This document shows, piece by piece, positions 1 through 8,606 of a stretch of 64,000 nt of DNA. The position numbers were made by a program, and so were the translations under genes. The DNA lies in assembly GCF_947331435.1 (NCBI RefSeq), contig NZ_CAMZOF010000002.1, forward strand, positions 248,001-312,000, written 5' to 3'. Every line of letters begins with the position of its first letter. Within the stretch, counting starts at the first letter, position 1. Source of the DNA: Pelagibius sp. Alg239-R121 (lineage in GTDB: Bacteria > Pseudomonadota > Alphaproteobacteria > Kiloniellales > Kiloniellaceae). The notes under the pieces were generated by a model. The model did no database searches, was not told the origin of the DNA, and worked only from the letters and a program-made list of their open reading frames with translations.

Positions 1-2
1 TC

Positions 3-191
3 GTCTATAACCGCGAAAATCCGCGTGGCCCGCACCTGGAGTACTGGCAGCACACCGGCGGCTGCCGTGCCTGGTTCAAGCTCCAGCGCAATGTCCTGAC
101 TCATGAGGTCGGTGCATCCGAACTGGTCGGCCCCTGGGCGGCCGCGTCGCCGGACGACGAAACGACCGGCCAGCGGGAGATTGCGGAATGA
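3..191 (+). CDS. soxD: Sarcosine oxidase delta subunit, C-terminal part (cut by window start)
   Basis: An open frame runs from the window edge to TGA at 189-191. It encodes about 62 residues, including the segment NPRGPHLEYWQHTGGCRAWF that is typical of the small delta subunit of heterotetrameric sarcosine oxidase. In this family the delta subunit binds zinc and helps assemble the complex that oxidatively demethylates sarcosine to glycine. The stop overlaps the soxA start (ATGA at 188-191), so the two are translationally coupled. soxB would be expected just outside the window. The N-terminus is missing. Confidence 0.9.
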   Translation, partial: VYNRENPRGPHLEYWQHTGGCRAWFKLQRNVLTHEVGASELVGPWAAASPDDETTGQREIAE

Positions 192-3100
192 GCGGTTATC
201 GTCTTAACAGCGGCGGTCTTGTCGACCGCACAAAACGCCTGAATTTCACTTTCGACGGTAAGAGTTACAGCGGTTTCGAAGGTGATACCCTGGCCTCCGC
301 CCTGCTGGCCAACGGCGTCTCCCTCTTCGGGCGCAGTTTCAAGTACCACCGTCCGCGCGGCGTCTATTCCGCTGGTCCCGAAGAACCCAACGCCCTGGTC
401 ACGCTGAGGAGCGGCGGACGCGCCGAACCCAACACCAAGGCGACGGTGATCGAGTTGTATGAGGGCCTGGAAGCTCAAAGTCAGAATTGTTGGCCCAGCC
501 TTGAACACGACTTGCTGAGCATCAACCAGCTTGGCGGGCCGATGCTGGTCGCCGGCTTCTACTACAAAACATTCATGGGGCCGACCCGCAAAGCCTGGAT
601 GTTCTACGAGCATTTCATCCGCAAGGCCGCGGGCCTGGGAGCGGCCGCGAAGGAAGCCGATCCGGACCGCTACGAAAAATCCAATCTCTTCTGTGATGTG
701 CTGGTCGTTGGTGCCGGGCCATCGGGTCTCGCCGCTGCCCTCACCGCAGCGCGTTCAGGCGCACGTGTGGTGCTGGCCGACGAAAACCCCGAGGCGGGCG
801 GCGCCCTGCTCGGGGAGAGCCAGGATACCATCGACGGTCAGCCTGCACAGGATTGGGTCGCCAAAACACTCGCCGAGCTGACCGCCCTACCCGACGTCAC
901 CTTCATGCCGCGCACGACCGTCTACGGCTACTACGATCATAACATCCTGGGTGCCGTCGAGCGGGTCGCGGATCATCTTGCGACACCGGTTAATCACCAG
1001 CCACGCCAGAAGCACTGGACCATTCGCTGCGCCTCGGTCGTCATTGCAACAGGCGCTATCGAGCGGCCGATTGTCTTCGACGGCAACGATACGCCCGGGG
1101 TCATGCTGGCGGATGCGACACGCCGCTTCGCGCAACGCCAAGGCGTTGCCGTGGGACGGCAGGCCGTGGTCTTCACCAACAACGACTCGGCCTATCGCGC
1201 AGCCTTGGATCTCAAAGATGCCGGGGTCGATATCGCCGCAATTGTCGATCCACGCAACACCATCCCGGACGCCCTCACAGAAGCAGTTCAGACTCGCGGC
1301 ATCCGGCTGCTGAGCGGTCATGTCGTGACCGGCGCTAAGGGCGGAAAAAGGCTCAAGACGGTTGAGGTCGCAACTTTCGATGCCGGAAGCCAAAGCGTCG
1401 GCGAATCGAAGGAGTGGATTGCAGCCGATACGCTCGCTGTGTCCGGCGGCTGGACGCCGACAATTCACCTGGCAAGCCAAGCAGGGGACAAGCCGGTCTT
1501 CGATGATAAGATTGCCTCCTTCGTGCCGGGCAAAGCCTTGCAGGCTTGGCGCGCTGTCGGGGCCTGCAACGGAGATTTCGGTCTTGCCGATTGCCTCTCG
1601 GCAGGCAGTAAGGCCGGGGCCGGGGCTGTGGAAGACGCCGGCTTTACTTCCGAAGCCACGCCGACACCCGACGTCGCCGTCCCCGCGCACGCGGGCAGCG
1701 GCGGATCGCTTTATCCGATCTGGGAAATCAGCCGGCCCAGCGGACCAAAGGGCAAAAAATTCGTCGATCTGCAGCACGACGTGACGGCGGAAGACGTCCG
1801 GCTGGCGCAGCGTGAAGGCTTTGAATCCGTCGAGCACCTGAAACGCTACACCACGCTCGGCATGGCTGCCGACCAGGGCAAAACCTCCAATGTGAACGGT
1901 CTCGCGCTGATGGCCGCCGCCCTGGAGCGCTCGATCCCCGAGGTCGGCACGACACGCTTCCGCCCGCCCTACACGCCGGTCACCCTGGGTGCCCTGGGGG
2001 GACGCGAGACGGGACATCATCTTGCGCCGGTCCGCCGCACGCCGATGCACGACTGGCATGTGAAAGCCGGCGCGGACATGCTGACCGCCGGTCAGTGGAT
2101 GCGCCCGCAGGTCTATCGCAAGGCGGGCGAAGATGTCTTCGCTGCCTATGTTCGCGAGGCCAAGGCGGTACGCGAGGGTGTCGGCATGGTCGATGTTTCC
2201 ACCCTCGGCAAGATCGCCGTGCAGGGACCGGACGCGCAGAATTTTCTCAATCTGGTTTACAGCAACGGATTCAAGACCCTCGCCGTTGGCAAGGCGCGCT
2301 ATGGTCTGATGTTGCGTGAGGACGGATTCGTCTACGACGACGGCACGACCTGGCGTCTCGGCGAAACCGAGTATCTGATGACCACGACGACGGCCAATGC
2401 CGCCGGTGTATTGGCGCACCTGGAATTCCTGCTTGCCACGGTCTGGCCGGAACTGCGCGTGCAGGTCACGTCAGTCACCGAGCAGTGGGCGGGAGTCGCG
2501 GTCGCCGGGCCAAAGAGCCGGGCAACGCTGGAAAGCGTCATCAAGGATCTGGATCTATCCAATGAAGGCGTTCCCTTTATGGGCGTTCAGCCTGGAACGC
2601 TCGATGGTATCCCTGTGCTGGTCGCCCGCCTCTCCTTCTCCGGTGAAATGGCCTTCGAGGTCTATACCGGCGCCAATTACGGTGCCGCACTCTGGGACAA
2701 ACTCATGGCGGCCGGCGAGGCCTTCGGCCTTGTGCCCTACGGCACCGAGGCACTCGGCACCCTGCGCATCGAAAAGGGTCATGTGGCAGGACCGGAACTG
2801 GATGGCCGCACCACGGCGAAGGACCTGGGTCTCGGGGGAATGGCGTCACGCAAGAAGCACTATATCGGCCGGCCACTGATGGAACGCGAAGCCCTCAATG
2901 AAGACAATCGTCTCGGCCTCGTGGGAGTGATCTCAAGCAACGGCAAGCCCCTGCGCGCTGGTTCGCACCTGGTTGCCGGTCAAACGGCCGAGCAGCCCGG
3001 CAAGAGCCTCGGGCATGTTTCCTCCACCACTTACAGTCCGGCAATCGATAAGTTTGTCGCGCTGGCCATGCTGGAGGGCGGGTTGGAGCCCAATGAAAAC

Positions 3101-3202
3101 CGCGAGCTCTTTGCCGCGGACCCACTTCGGGGCGGACACGATCCTGTACAGGTTGTCCACCCCTGCTTCTTCGACAAGGATGGGAGCCGAATGCATGTCT
3201 AA
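188..3202 (+). CDS. soxA: Sarcosine oxidase alpha subunit
   Basis: The product has 1004 residues, full length for the family. In order it shows an N-terminal ferredoxin-like fold (about residues 10-105), a dinucleotide-binding loop GAGPSG at 175-180 that opens an FAD/NAD oxidoreductase domain, and a C-terminal aminomethyltransferase (GcvT-like) domain from about residue 610. In known enzymes the alpha subunit binds NAD and tetrahydrofolate and passes the methyl-derived formaldehyde to folate, while the beta subunit carries the flavins. The start overlaps the soxD stop by 4 bp and the end overlaps soxG by 8 bp, which indicates one operon. The role is cytoplasmic catabolism of sarcosine, for instance from glycine betaine or creatine. 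Confidence 0.96.
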   Translation: MSGYRLNSGGLVDRTKRLNFTFDGKSYSGFEGDTLASALLANGVSLFGRSFKYHRPRGVYSAGPEEPNALVTLRSGGRAEPNTKATVIELYEGLEAQSQNCWPSLEHDLLSINQLGGPMLVAGFYYKTFMGPTRKAWMFYEHFIRKAAGLGAAAKEADPDRYEKSNLFCDVLVVGAGPSGLAAALTAARSGARVVLADENPEAGGALLGESQDTIDGQPAQDWVAKTLAELTALPDVTFMPRTTVYGYYDHNILGAVERVADHLATPVNHQPRQKHWTIRCASVVIATGAIERPIVFDGNDTPGVMLADATRRFAQRQGVAVGRQAVVFTNNDSAYRAALDLKDAGVDIAAIVDPRNTIPDALTEAVQTRGIRLLSGHVVTGAKGGKRLKTVEVATFDAGSQSVGESKEWIAADTLAVSGGWTPTIHLASQAGDKPVFDDKIASFVPGKALQAWRAVGACNGDFGLADCLSAGSKAGAGAVEDAGFTSEATPTPDVAVPAHAGSGGSLYPIWEISRPSGPKGKKFVDLQHDVTAEDVRLAQREGFESVEHLKRYTTLGMAADQGKTSNVNGLALMAAALERSIPEVGTTRFRPPYTPVTLGALGGRETGHHLAPVRRTPMHDWHVKAGADMLTAGQWMRPQVYRKAGEDVFAAYVREAKAVREGVGMVDVSTLGKIAVQGPDAQNFLNLVYSNGFKTLAVGKARYGLMLREDGFVYDDGTTWRLGETEYLMTTTTANAAGVLAHLEFLLATVWPELRVQVTSVTEQWAGVAVAGPKSRATLESVIKDLDLSNEGVPFMGVQPGTLDGIPVLVARLSFSGEMAFEVYTGANYGAALWDKLMAAGEAFGLVPYGTEALGTLRIEKGHVAGPELDGRTTAKDLGLGGMASRKKHYIGRPLMEREALNEDNRLGLVGVISSNGKPLRAGSHLVAGQTAEQPGKSLGHVSSTTYSPAIDKFVALAMLEGGLEPNENRELFAADPLRGGHDPVQVVHPCFFDKDGSRMHV

Positions 3203-3797
3203 TCTCGTTTATGCGCTTGAGGATGCGGCGCAGCCCGGCGTTTACGGCGCTGCCGGCACCGAAGGGCCGGGCGTGACGATCTCCGAGCACCGGCCGGAAA
3301 GCATGCTGCAGCTCGGCGCCTGGCCGGACACGCAGGCGTCGTTCGAAGCCCTGCTCGCATCCACGCTGAACTTGAGCGTACCGTCACGGCCGGGCCTGGC
3401 TTCGGTTTCGTCCGAAGGATCCTTGTTGGTCATCGCACCGGGGCGCTATCTTCTCGTCAGCGACAAACCCGGTATCACGCAGCAGCTTAGCGGTCAGATC
3501 GATGCGGATCAGGGGGTCGTCACCGACCTCAGCCACGCCCGCGCTGGGATCAGGATGACCGGCCGCAATGCCGCCGATGTCTTACGCAAAGGCTTTGCCA
3601 TCGATCTGGATATTCGCAAGTTTCCTGTGCATTCAGTAGCGCAAACAACGTTTCATCACATCGGCCTGACCCTGCATCGAACCGATGAAACGACCTTTGA
3701 GCTTTTCATCTTCCGCGGCTTCGCGCTCTCCTTCTGGGAGGCCCTGACGGACGCGGCGCTGGAGTATGGCTATCAGGTCGCGGGCGCCGGTCAATAG
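3195..3797 (+). CDS. soxG: Sarcosine oxidase gamma subunit
   Basis: The ATG at 3195 lies inside the last codons of soxA and gives a 200-residue product beginning MSNLVYALED. The sequence resembles the gamma subunit, a GcvT-like fold without known catalytic residues that packs against alpha (features such as DLSHARAGIRMTGRNAADVL and FHHIGLTLHRT). An upstream in-frame start would read far into soxA and is not credible. It is the last gene of the sox operon here; no terminator hairpin follows. Confidence 0.93.
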   Translation: MSNLVYALEDAAQPGVYGAAGTEGPGVTISEHRPESMLQLGAWPDTQASFEALLASTLNLSVPSRPGLASVSSEGSLLVIAPGRYLLVSDKPGITQQLSGQIDADQGVVTDLSHARAGIRMTGRNAADVLRKGFAIDLDIRKFPVHSVAQTTFHHIGLTLHRTDETTFELFIFRGFALSFWEALTDAALEYGYQVAGAGQ

Positions 3798-3946
3798 GCA
3801 CTCATAAGAACCGGACGTCAGTCGAGGTGTTTCTTTATCTTCTCAGGGAGTTCGGTACAGGCTCTGTAGAGAAGCACCCTGATGCAGTTTCTTCCTGATG
3901 AAGACCGGAAAGGATCAAGGAAAATCCGCGCTGCGGTGAGAGCCGC

Positions 3947-4387
3947 TCAAAGATCCACGTCCAAATCCAGATCACTGCCTTCGCTTGTGGGTGTTGCATC
4001 GTCGTCAGTTCCAGCATCCCTGCCGGCACTGGAGGCTGCAGCGGTGATGGTTGCCGCTGCAGTGCCCGTGGCAGCCATGGTCAAAGCGGTATCTTCAGAT
4101 TGGGATCGGGGCTCCTGTCGCGCGTTGTTTTGTCCAAGCCGCTGCGCCAAATACCTGATCCCCAAATAAAAGTTCACAGTTAAAAGGATGACGGTACCGA
4201 GAGCGATCTGCAGCTCGCCGTCCTCGCGCCAGCCATTGAAGACAAGCCAGGCCCCGGTCACCTCGCCCACAAAGAAAAGGGCGACCCTGCAGTTACGGCA
4301 TTCCCGGTTTGCGTCCCAGGTCGCTAAACAATAGATCAGTCCCAGGACGACTCCCGCAACGGCAAGTACAATAAACCAGGTCGGCAT
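3947..4387 (-). CDS. Small membrane protein of unknown function
   Basis: The product has 146 residues. The first third is hydrophobic (a helix at about 4-22), followed by a Cys pair in the segment NRECRNCRVALF. A second hydrophobic stretch, IALGTVILLTVNFYLGIRYL, lies at about 62-81. The tail is Ala/Thr-rich and ends in a run of acidic residues. I do not recognise a family. It lies convergent to soxG and divergent from the LysR gene, with no operon partner. The hydrophobic pattern makes this strand more plausible than the overlapping plus-strand frame. Confidence 0.55.
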   Translation of the reverse strand: MPTWFIVLAVAGVVLGLIYCLATWDANRECRNCRVALFFVGEVTGAWLVFNGWREDGELQIALGTVILLTVNFYLGIRYLAQRLGQNNARQEPRSQSEDTALTMAATGTAAATITAAASSAGRDAGTDDDATPTSEGSDLDLDVDL

Positions 4388-4755
4388 GAAGGATAATTCT
4401 CACATGATGTCTGACACCGAATGAATGTTATCGGTTGGGTCTTCGCCTTGTCCACTTGAGACGTCTTGTCCGTTGAATCGCCCAACCTCAGGGTCATAGC
4501 CTCGAATTCCGACCCCACGTAAGACGTCATGAGTTTATTCAATAGTCGCCATTGCGGTGAGCGCGCTACTCCTGGTCAAGGCCGTTATGAACACAGCGGC
4601 CGCAGTGCGTTTCGCTTCGGGCCGGGATGATATGCTGGAATAGCGGCTTCAGGTGACGTAAGACAGGGGTTATCGGACCAGTCGCCGGCGCTGCTGAGAT
4701 CCGAGAATCCGGGCAGGTTTGGCGATCTCCGCCATTTTTCTACGGGACGGCAGGA
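4388..4755. other. Intergenic stretch, 368 bp
   Basis: This separates the divergent small membrane protein and LysR genes. I see GACGT-containing words (AGACGTCT near 4459 and GTAAGACGTC near 4519) but no convincing promoter, RNA or hairpin. It probably carries the promoters of both flanking genes. Confidence 0.4.
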
Positions 4756-5730
4756 ATGGAGTTTCCCGCAGGCTTTGATCTAAAGTCGATCCGCACCTTC
4801 ACCTTCGTGGTGGAGTTGGGCGGCATGACTCAGGCTGCTCAAAGACTGGAAATGACGCAATCCAGTGTCTCGCAGACCATCGGCAATCTCGAGGAGGCTC
4901 TGGGCGCGGCGCTGTTCGACCGCACTGTGCGGCCGATCGCCCTTACCCCCACCGGTGTTACGCTCTACGATCACGGCCGCGCCATCCTCTCGGCGGCCGG
5001 GGACACCTTGCAGGCCCTGCGCGAACAGCAGGGCCGGCGCCTGGCCAGTTTGACACTCGGTATGCCCGAGAGCTTTGCCAACACCGTGGGGCCGCTGCTG
5101 ACGGACAGTCTGGACGGCTACGCCCGCCGCTGGCGCGTATGGTCGGGCATCTCGCCGGAAAACCACGATGCACTGATGAACCACACGGTTGATATCATTG
5201 TGACGACCAGCGACGAGCTTGATTCGGTCGAAGGCCTGGAAATCCATCCCCTCCTGGAAGAGCCCTTCATCTTGGTTTTTCCAGCCACGTTTGAAGAGAT
5301 GGTAACCGGCCTGGAGGCGCATGGCGATTTGAGGTTCATCCGCTATTCGCTCCGCTCCGCGATCGGCCGCCAAGTGGAAAGGCAGATCAATCGATTGCGG
5401 CTGAACCTGCCAATCACCGGTGAATTCGACACCGCATCAGGCCAACTCGCAGCTGTTGCGGCTGGTACCGGCTGGAGCGTCACCACCCCGCTTTGCCTGC
5501 TCCAGGAATACGCGAAGGTGGGGAGCCGCGTCCGGGTCGAGCCAATTAAACGGGGTCAGTTTTCACGTAGCCTGAAACTGGTCGCGCGAAAGAATGTCCT
5601 TGGCGACGTCCCCCGATTAATCGCCGCCGAATCCCGCAACATCCTTCGAAACAAGGAGCTCAATCGCCTGTTCGAACAGCATGCGTGGATTAAGGATCTG
5701 GTCATCTGGCCGGAGCCAGATTCAATCTAG
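4756..5730 (+). CDS. LysR-family transcriptional regulator
   Basis: The product has 324 residues, with an N-terminal winged helix-turn-helix at about residues 8-66 (FTFVVELGGMTQAAQRLEM, then TQSSVSQTIGNLEEALGAAL) and a longer effector-binding region. The length and the ALFDRTVRPIALTPTG segment are standard for LysR proteins. These usually act as tetramers and often control a divergent or adjacent gene. Here both neighbours are separated by about 300 bp or more, so no target is indicated. The start ATG follows GGCAGGA almost directly, an unusually tight spacing. Confidence 0.9.
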   Translation: MEFPAGFDLKSIRTFTFVVELGGMTQAAQRLEMTQSSVSQTIGNLEEALGAALFDRTVRPIALTPTGVTLYDHGRAILSAAGDTLQALREQQGRRLASLTLGMPESFANTVGPLLTDSLDGYARRWRVWSGISPENHDALMNHTVDIIVTTSDELDSVEGLEIHPLLEEPFILVFPATFEEMVTGLEAHGDLRFIRYSLRSAIGRQVERQINRLRLNLPITGEFDTASGQLAAVAAGTGWSVTTPLCLLQEYAKVGSRVRVEPIKRGQFSRSLKLVARKNVLGDVPRLIAAESRNILRNKELNRLFEQHAWIKDLVIWPEPDSI

Positions 5731-6038
5731 GTCACGACTCAGGCTGATTCCTCCCTCAGTTCATTTTGGCGGGACGCCGGAATCAAAGATCTTAGAATTC
5801 TCCGAAAGATTGACTTTTACGCAATCGGCCGCTCGTTATCGTTAATCATGTGTTAACGTGCAAACACTTAATATAGCGGACAAATCACTGGTCGCACGGG
5901 GCTGGAACCCCAGGGAAATGCCACTTGTCCCCTTTTGGCCCTTCAAGTAGTATCGGCCAATGGTAAGGGGGGTTGGGCTGCACTTTTCTGGTCTCGATTC
6001 GGCTGGTGCTGCCCCCAGGATATTTGACGGATTACTCA
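5731..6038. other. Intergenic stretch, 308 bp
   Basis: This lies between the LysR gene and the OmpA-like lipoprotein gene. It holds AT-rich segments around 5805-5875 that could contain the lipoprotein promoter. I see no clear terminator, RNA or repeat. Confidence 0.35.
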
Positions 6039-7235
6039 ATGGCAGTAAGAGACGCGATTCTCGCGCGCAGAGCCGCTTTCGTATTCAGTGCATTCTTGGT
6101 TTTGGGGGGATGTTCCTTTTCAGAGGACACATTATGGCCTTCCCTCTCGCCCGATGACTCGGAAGCAAACGCGACTCAGGCCGCCGATCAAGCCGCCAGC
6201 GACGCTCAAGCGGCAGCCGCTCAGGCCGGTGAATCCGTAGGCGCAGCAAACAACGCGGTTTCTGGCGCACCACCCATTTTAGGCACGACGGTTTTCGAGG
6301 CGCCCGGGGTCACGCCGGGTGAGCCTACGGGAACCCATGTCGGTCAGAAGATTCAGGAATTGCGCGGCGATCTTTCCCGCCTGCAAACCCGAGTCACCTC
6401 ACACAACAATTCGCTGCAGAGCGAGCGCTCCCGGGCGCGCTCCAGCGCGGGCGCCTACCACGGCCTTGTCGGCGCCATGAACACCCGTTTGCAGGTCGGT
6501 ACGACTCCTGGCAACCCGATCATGGTGAATCAGTGGAACCAGGCTCAGCGCGAGCTTGAAAAAGTCGGCGATTCGATCGCGACGCTGAACAGTCTGTCGA
6601 ACGAAGCCTCCTCGACCTCGGCGCTGGCCGCGTTCATGCTGGAATCCACCCGCGCGACATTTGAGCTGCGGGGTGCGCTGGAAGAAGATCACAGACAGCT
6701 CGCCGTGCTCGAGGATGAGGTCAACCAGACCGTTGTCATCATCGACCGGCTGCTCAACGAACTGACCGATGACGTGGCCCGCTCGCAGAACTATTTCTCA
6801 GGCGAACGTTCCAATCTGACCGCGATGCAGGTCGCCATCGACAACGGCGAATATATCGGCGGCAGCCTCGCAAGCCGCTCCTTCGGCGTGCCCGCACCGC
6901 CGCCGCAGGGCGGCGCTGCCGCTCTGGTCGGCCAGCGTCAGCCTCTGGTGATCATCCGCTTCGATCGTCCTGACGTGGCCTATGAACAGGCCCTCTTCAC
7001 GGCCGTCAGCCGCGCGCTTGAGCGTCGGCCGAATTCGGGCTTCGATCTTGTTTCTGTCGCACCGGGTGTCGGCAATCCTGCACAGGTAGCTTTGGCGACG
7101 AACGCCTCCCGGCGTAATGCTGAAGGCGTGCTCCGCTCGCTGACAAATATGGGCCTCTCCGCAGATCGCGTCAGCCTCTCGGCAACCAGCAGCCCAGCCG
7201 CCAGGGTCTCTGAGGTTCACGTCTACGTTCGCTAG
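6039..7235 (+). CDS. Outer-membrane lipoprotein with OmpA-like C-terminal domain
   Basis: From the ATG at 6039 the product has 398 residues and a lipoprotein signal: basic residues, then FVFSAFLVLGGC with the lipidated Cys at 25. The upstream in-frame start at 5973 would bury this signal. The middle (about 90-260) is Gln/Glu-rich and probably helical or coiled-coil. The last roughly 100 residues, from PLVIIRFDRPDVAYEQAL to the C-terminus, resemble a divergent OmpA peptidoglycan-binding fold. I infer a tether between outer membrane and cell wall. It is monocistronic. Confidence 0.72.
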   Translation: MAVRDAILARRAAFVFSAFLVLGGCSFSEDTLWPSLSPDDSEANATQAADQAASDAQAAAAQAGESVGAANNAVSGAPPILGTTVFEAPGVTPGEPTGTHVGQKIQELRGDLSRLQTRVTSHNNSLQSERSRARSSAGAYHGLVGAMNTRLQVGTTPGNPIMVNQWNQAQRELEKVGDSIATLNSLSNEASSTSALAAFMLESTRATFELRGALEEDHRQLAVLEDEVNQTVVIIDRLLNELTDDVARSQNYFSGERSNLTAMQVAIDNGEYIGGSLASRSFGVPAPPPQGGAAALVGQRQPLVIIRFDRPDVAYEQALFTAVSRALERRPNSGFDLVSVAPGVGNPAQVALATNASRRNAEGVLRSLTNMGLSADRVSLSATSSPAARVSEVHVYVR

Positions 7236-7340
7236 AACAGGCTCCTTAGTGATCAAGGCATCGAGCTGAAAACGGATTCCTAAGAGTCGTTTTGTCACCG
7301 CGAATCCCTCACTGGGCTTCCATCTCGAATCGAATCAGCG

Positions 7341-7802
7341 ATGGAACGAATTGAGATACAACCGCTTGAGCGCCATCCCCATCTGATTGAGCTCTGCGCC
7401 CGCTGGAACTTCGACGAATGGGGCGGGTCGACCGGCTGGTCCTTCGAAGAGATTGTTTCAGGCCTCAAGAAGATCGTCGAACCCGGCAGCGGCGAACTGG
7501 CGTTTATCGCACACTACGGTGGGAAACCTGCCGGCTTCGCCCTGCTGATCGACTGCGACCTCAACTCCCACGCTCACCTTAAACCCTGGCTGGCGAGCCT
7601 TTTGGTCGATCAGGCGTTTCGGGACAAAGGCATAGGTCGGGCATTGGTCGCCCGGGTTGAACAGGCCGCGCAACAGCGGGGCGACAGCGAGCTTTTTCTC
7701 TTTACCACAACGCCGGAATATTACCGGCCACTGGGCTGGCAATTCTTCGAAGATTTGGAAAAAGGCGGCGCCGCCTTCGAAATCATGTCAAAGAAACTTT
7801 AG
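7341..7802 (+). CDS. GNAT-family N-acetyltransferase
   Basis: The product has 153 residues. The acetyl-CoA binding signature lies at about 92-101 (FRDKGIGRAL, matching the R/Q-x-x-G-x-G/A pattern), preceded by the usual beta strand (HLKPWLASLLVDQA) and followed by LFLFTTTPEYYRPLGW, typical of motif B. The acceptor substrate cannot be told from sequence. It stands alone between the lipoprotein and the VOC gene. Confidence 0.85.
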   Translation: MERIEIQPLERHPHLIELCARWNFDEWGGSTGWSFEEIVSGLKKIVEPGSGELAFIAHYGGKPAGFALLIDCDLNSHAHLKPWLASLLVDQAFRDKGIGRALVARVEQAAQQRGDSELFLFTTTPEYYRPLGWQFFEDLEKGGAAFEIMSKKL

Positions 7803-8044
7803 GTCGCGTGATATCTTTCGCATGACCGGAACGCACAATATCGAGATCCTGCTCTCTTTACGCCATCTGTAAAATACCTAAATTCATTTTGTGGGTCCAT
7901 GACTGGCGATTTTAGCGGCTTGTGTTTTTCTTGAACCACGAGATCTCAAAATTTGCGCTCGAATTCAGCAGCACGCTGATTGAGAGGTCGCAAATTTTGA
8001 ATCAACCTAAACGCAAACCGTTGTAGAATAAGGGTGTTTGCACT
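7803..8044. other. AT-rich intergenic region upstream of the VOC gene
   Basis: It is 242 bp and noticeably more AT-rich than its surroundings, and it holds a perfect 12-bp inverted repeat listed separately. No ORF or RNA gene is recognised. Confidence 0.4.
7946..8000. repeat. Perfect 12-bp inverted repeat upstream of the VOC gene
   Basis: TCAAAATTTGCG at 7946-7957 is matched by CGCAAATTTTGA at 7989-8000, with a 31-base spacer. No T-run follows, so it does not look like a terminator. It could be a pair of regulator half-sites or an RNA hairpin 44 bp before the start codon. Confidence 0.6.
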
Positions 8045-8461
8045 ATGAGCAGCGGATTTGAGATCACCGGCATCGACCACATCGTACTTCGGACGCCTCA
8101 ACTCGCGGTTACGCAGGCCTTCTACGAAGAGATCCTCGGATGCGTGGTGGAACGGGTTCAAGCGGAAATTGGGCTCACCCAATTACGGGCCGGCCGCTCA
8201 CTCATTGACCTGATCACCCTGGATGGTGTCCTGGGTCGGGCCGGCGGCGCAGCAGCCGGAGTTGAAGGCCGCAATGTCGATCACATCTGCCTGGGCATCG
8301 TGCCCTTCGACGAACCACAGCTCCGGGCTCATCTGGCAGCCCACGGCGTTGAAATCCTCGACGAAGGCTTGCGTTACGGGGCCGAAGGCGAAGGCCCGTC
8401 ATTCTACATCCGAGATCCGGACGGCAACACGGTAGAACTTAAGGGGCCGCCTGTTTCCTGA
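8045..8461 (+). CDS. VOC-family (glyoxalase/dioxygenase-like) metalloprotein
   Basis: The product has 138 residues with the paired beta-alpha-beta-beta-beta modules of the vicinal oxygen chelate fold. Likely metal ligands are His12 (GIDHIVLR), His80 (NVDHICLG) and Glu131 (DPDGNTVEL), which fit the H/H/E pattern. Such proteins include glyoxalases, fosfomycin-type resistance enzymes and dioxygenases; the substrate is not evident. The downstream AraC gene is 145 bp away. Confidence 0.85.
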   Translation: MSSGFEITGIDHIVLRTPQLAVTQAFYEEILGCVVERVQAEIGLTQLRAGRSLIDLITLDGVLGRAGGAAAGVEGRNVDHICLGIVPFDEPQLRAHLAAHGVEILDEGLRYGAEGEGPSFYIRDPDGNTVELKGPPVS

Positions 8462-8606
8462 CAGCTCAACGTCGAGAACCCCAGCACCGGGTGGTATTAC
8501 AGCCCTAAAAATCGCTGGTTCCGGGCAGCCGGCTCCAGGCGAAAAGCTGGACAATCCTCGAAATCGTACTTAACTAATCGTCCAGGTAAACAGGAAGATC
8601 TGCAAC

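Noticed and set aside
887-2419. A 510-codon open frame antisense to soxA
   Set aside because: soxA is unmistakable; long antisense frames are common in GC-rich coding DNA, and this one has no recognisable domain.
3882-4169. A plus-strand 95-codon frame opposite the small membrane protein
   Set aside because: Ala/Val-rich shadow of the acidic, Ala/Thr-rich tail on the other strand; the minus-strand frame has a credible membrane-protein layout.
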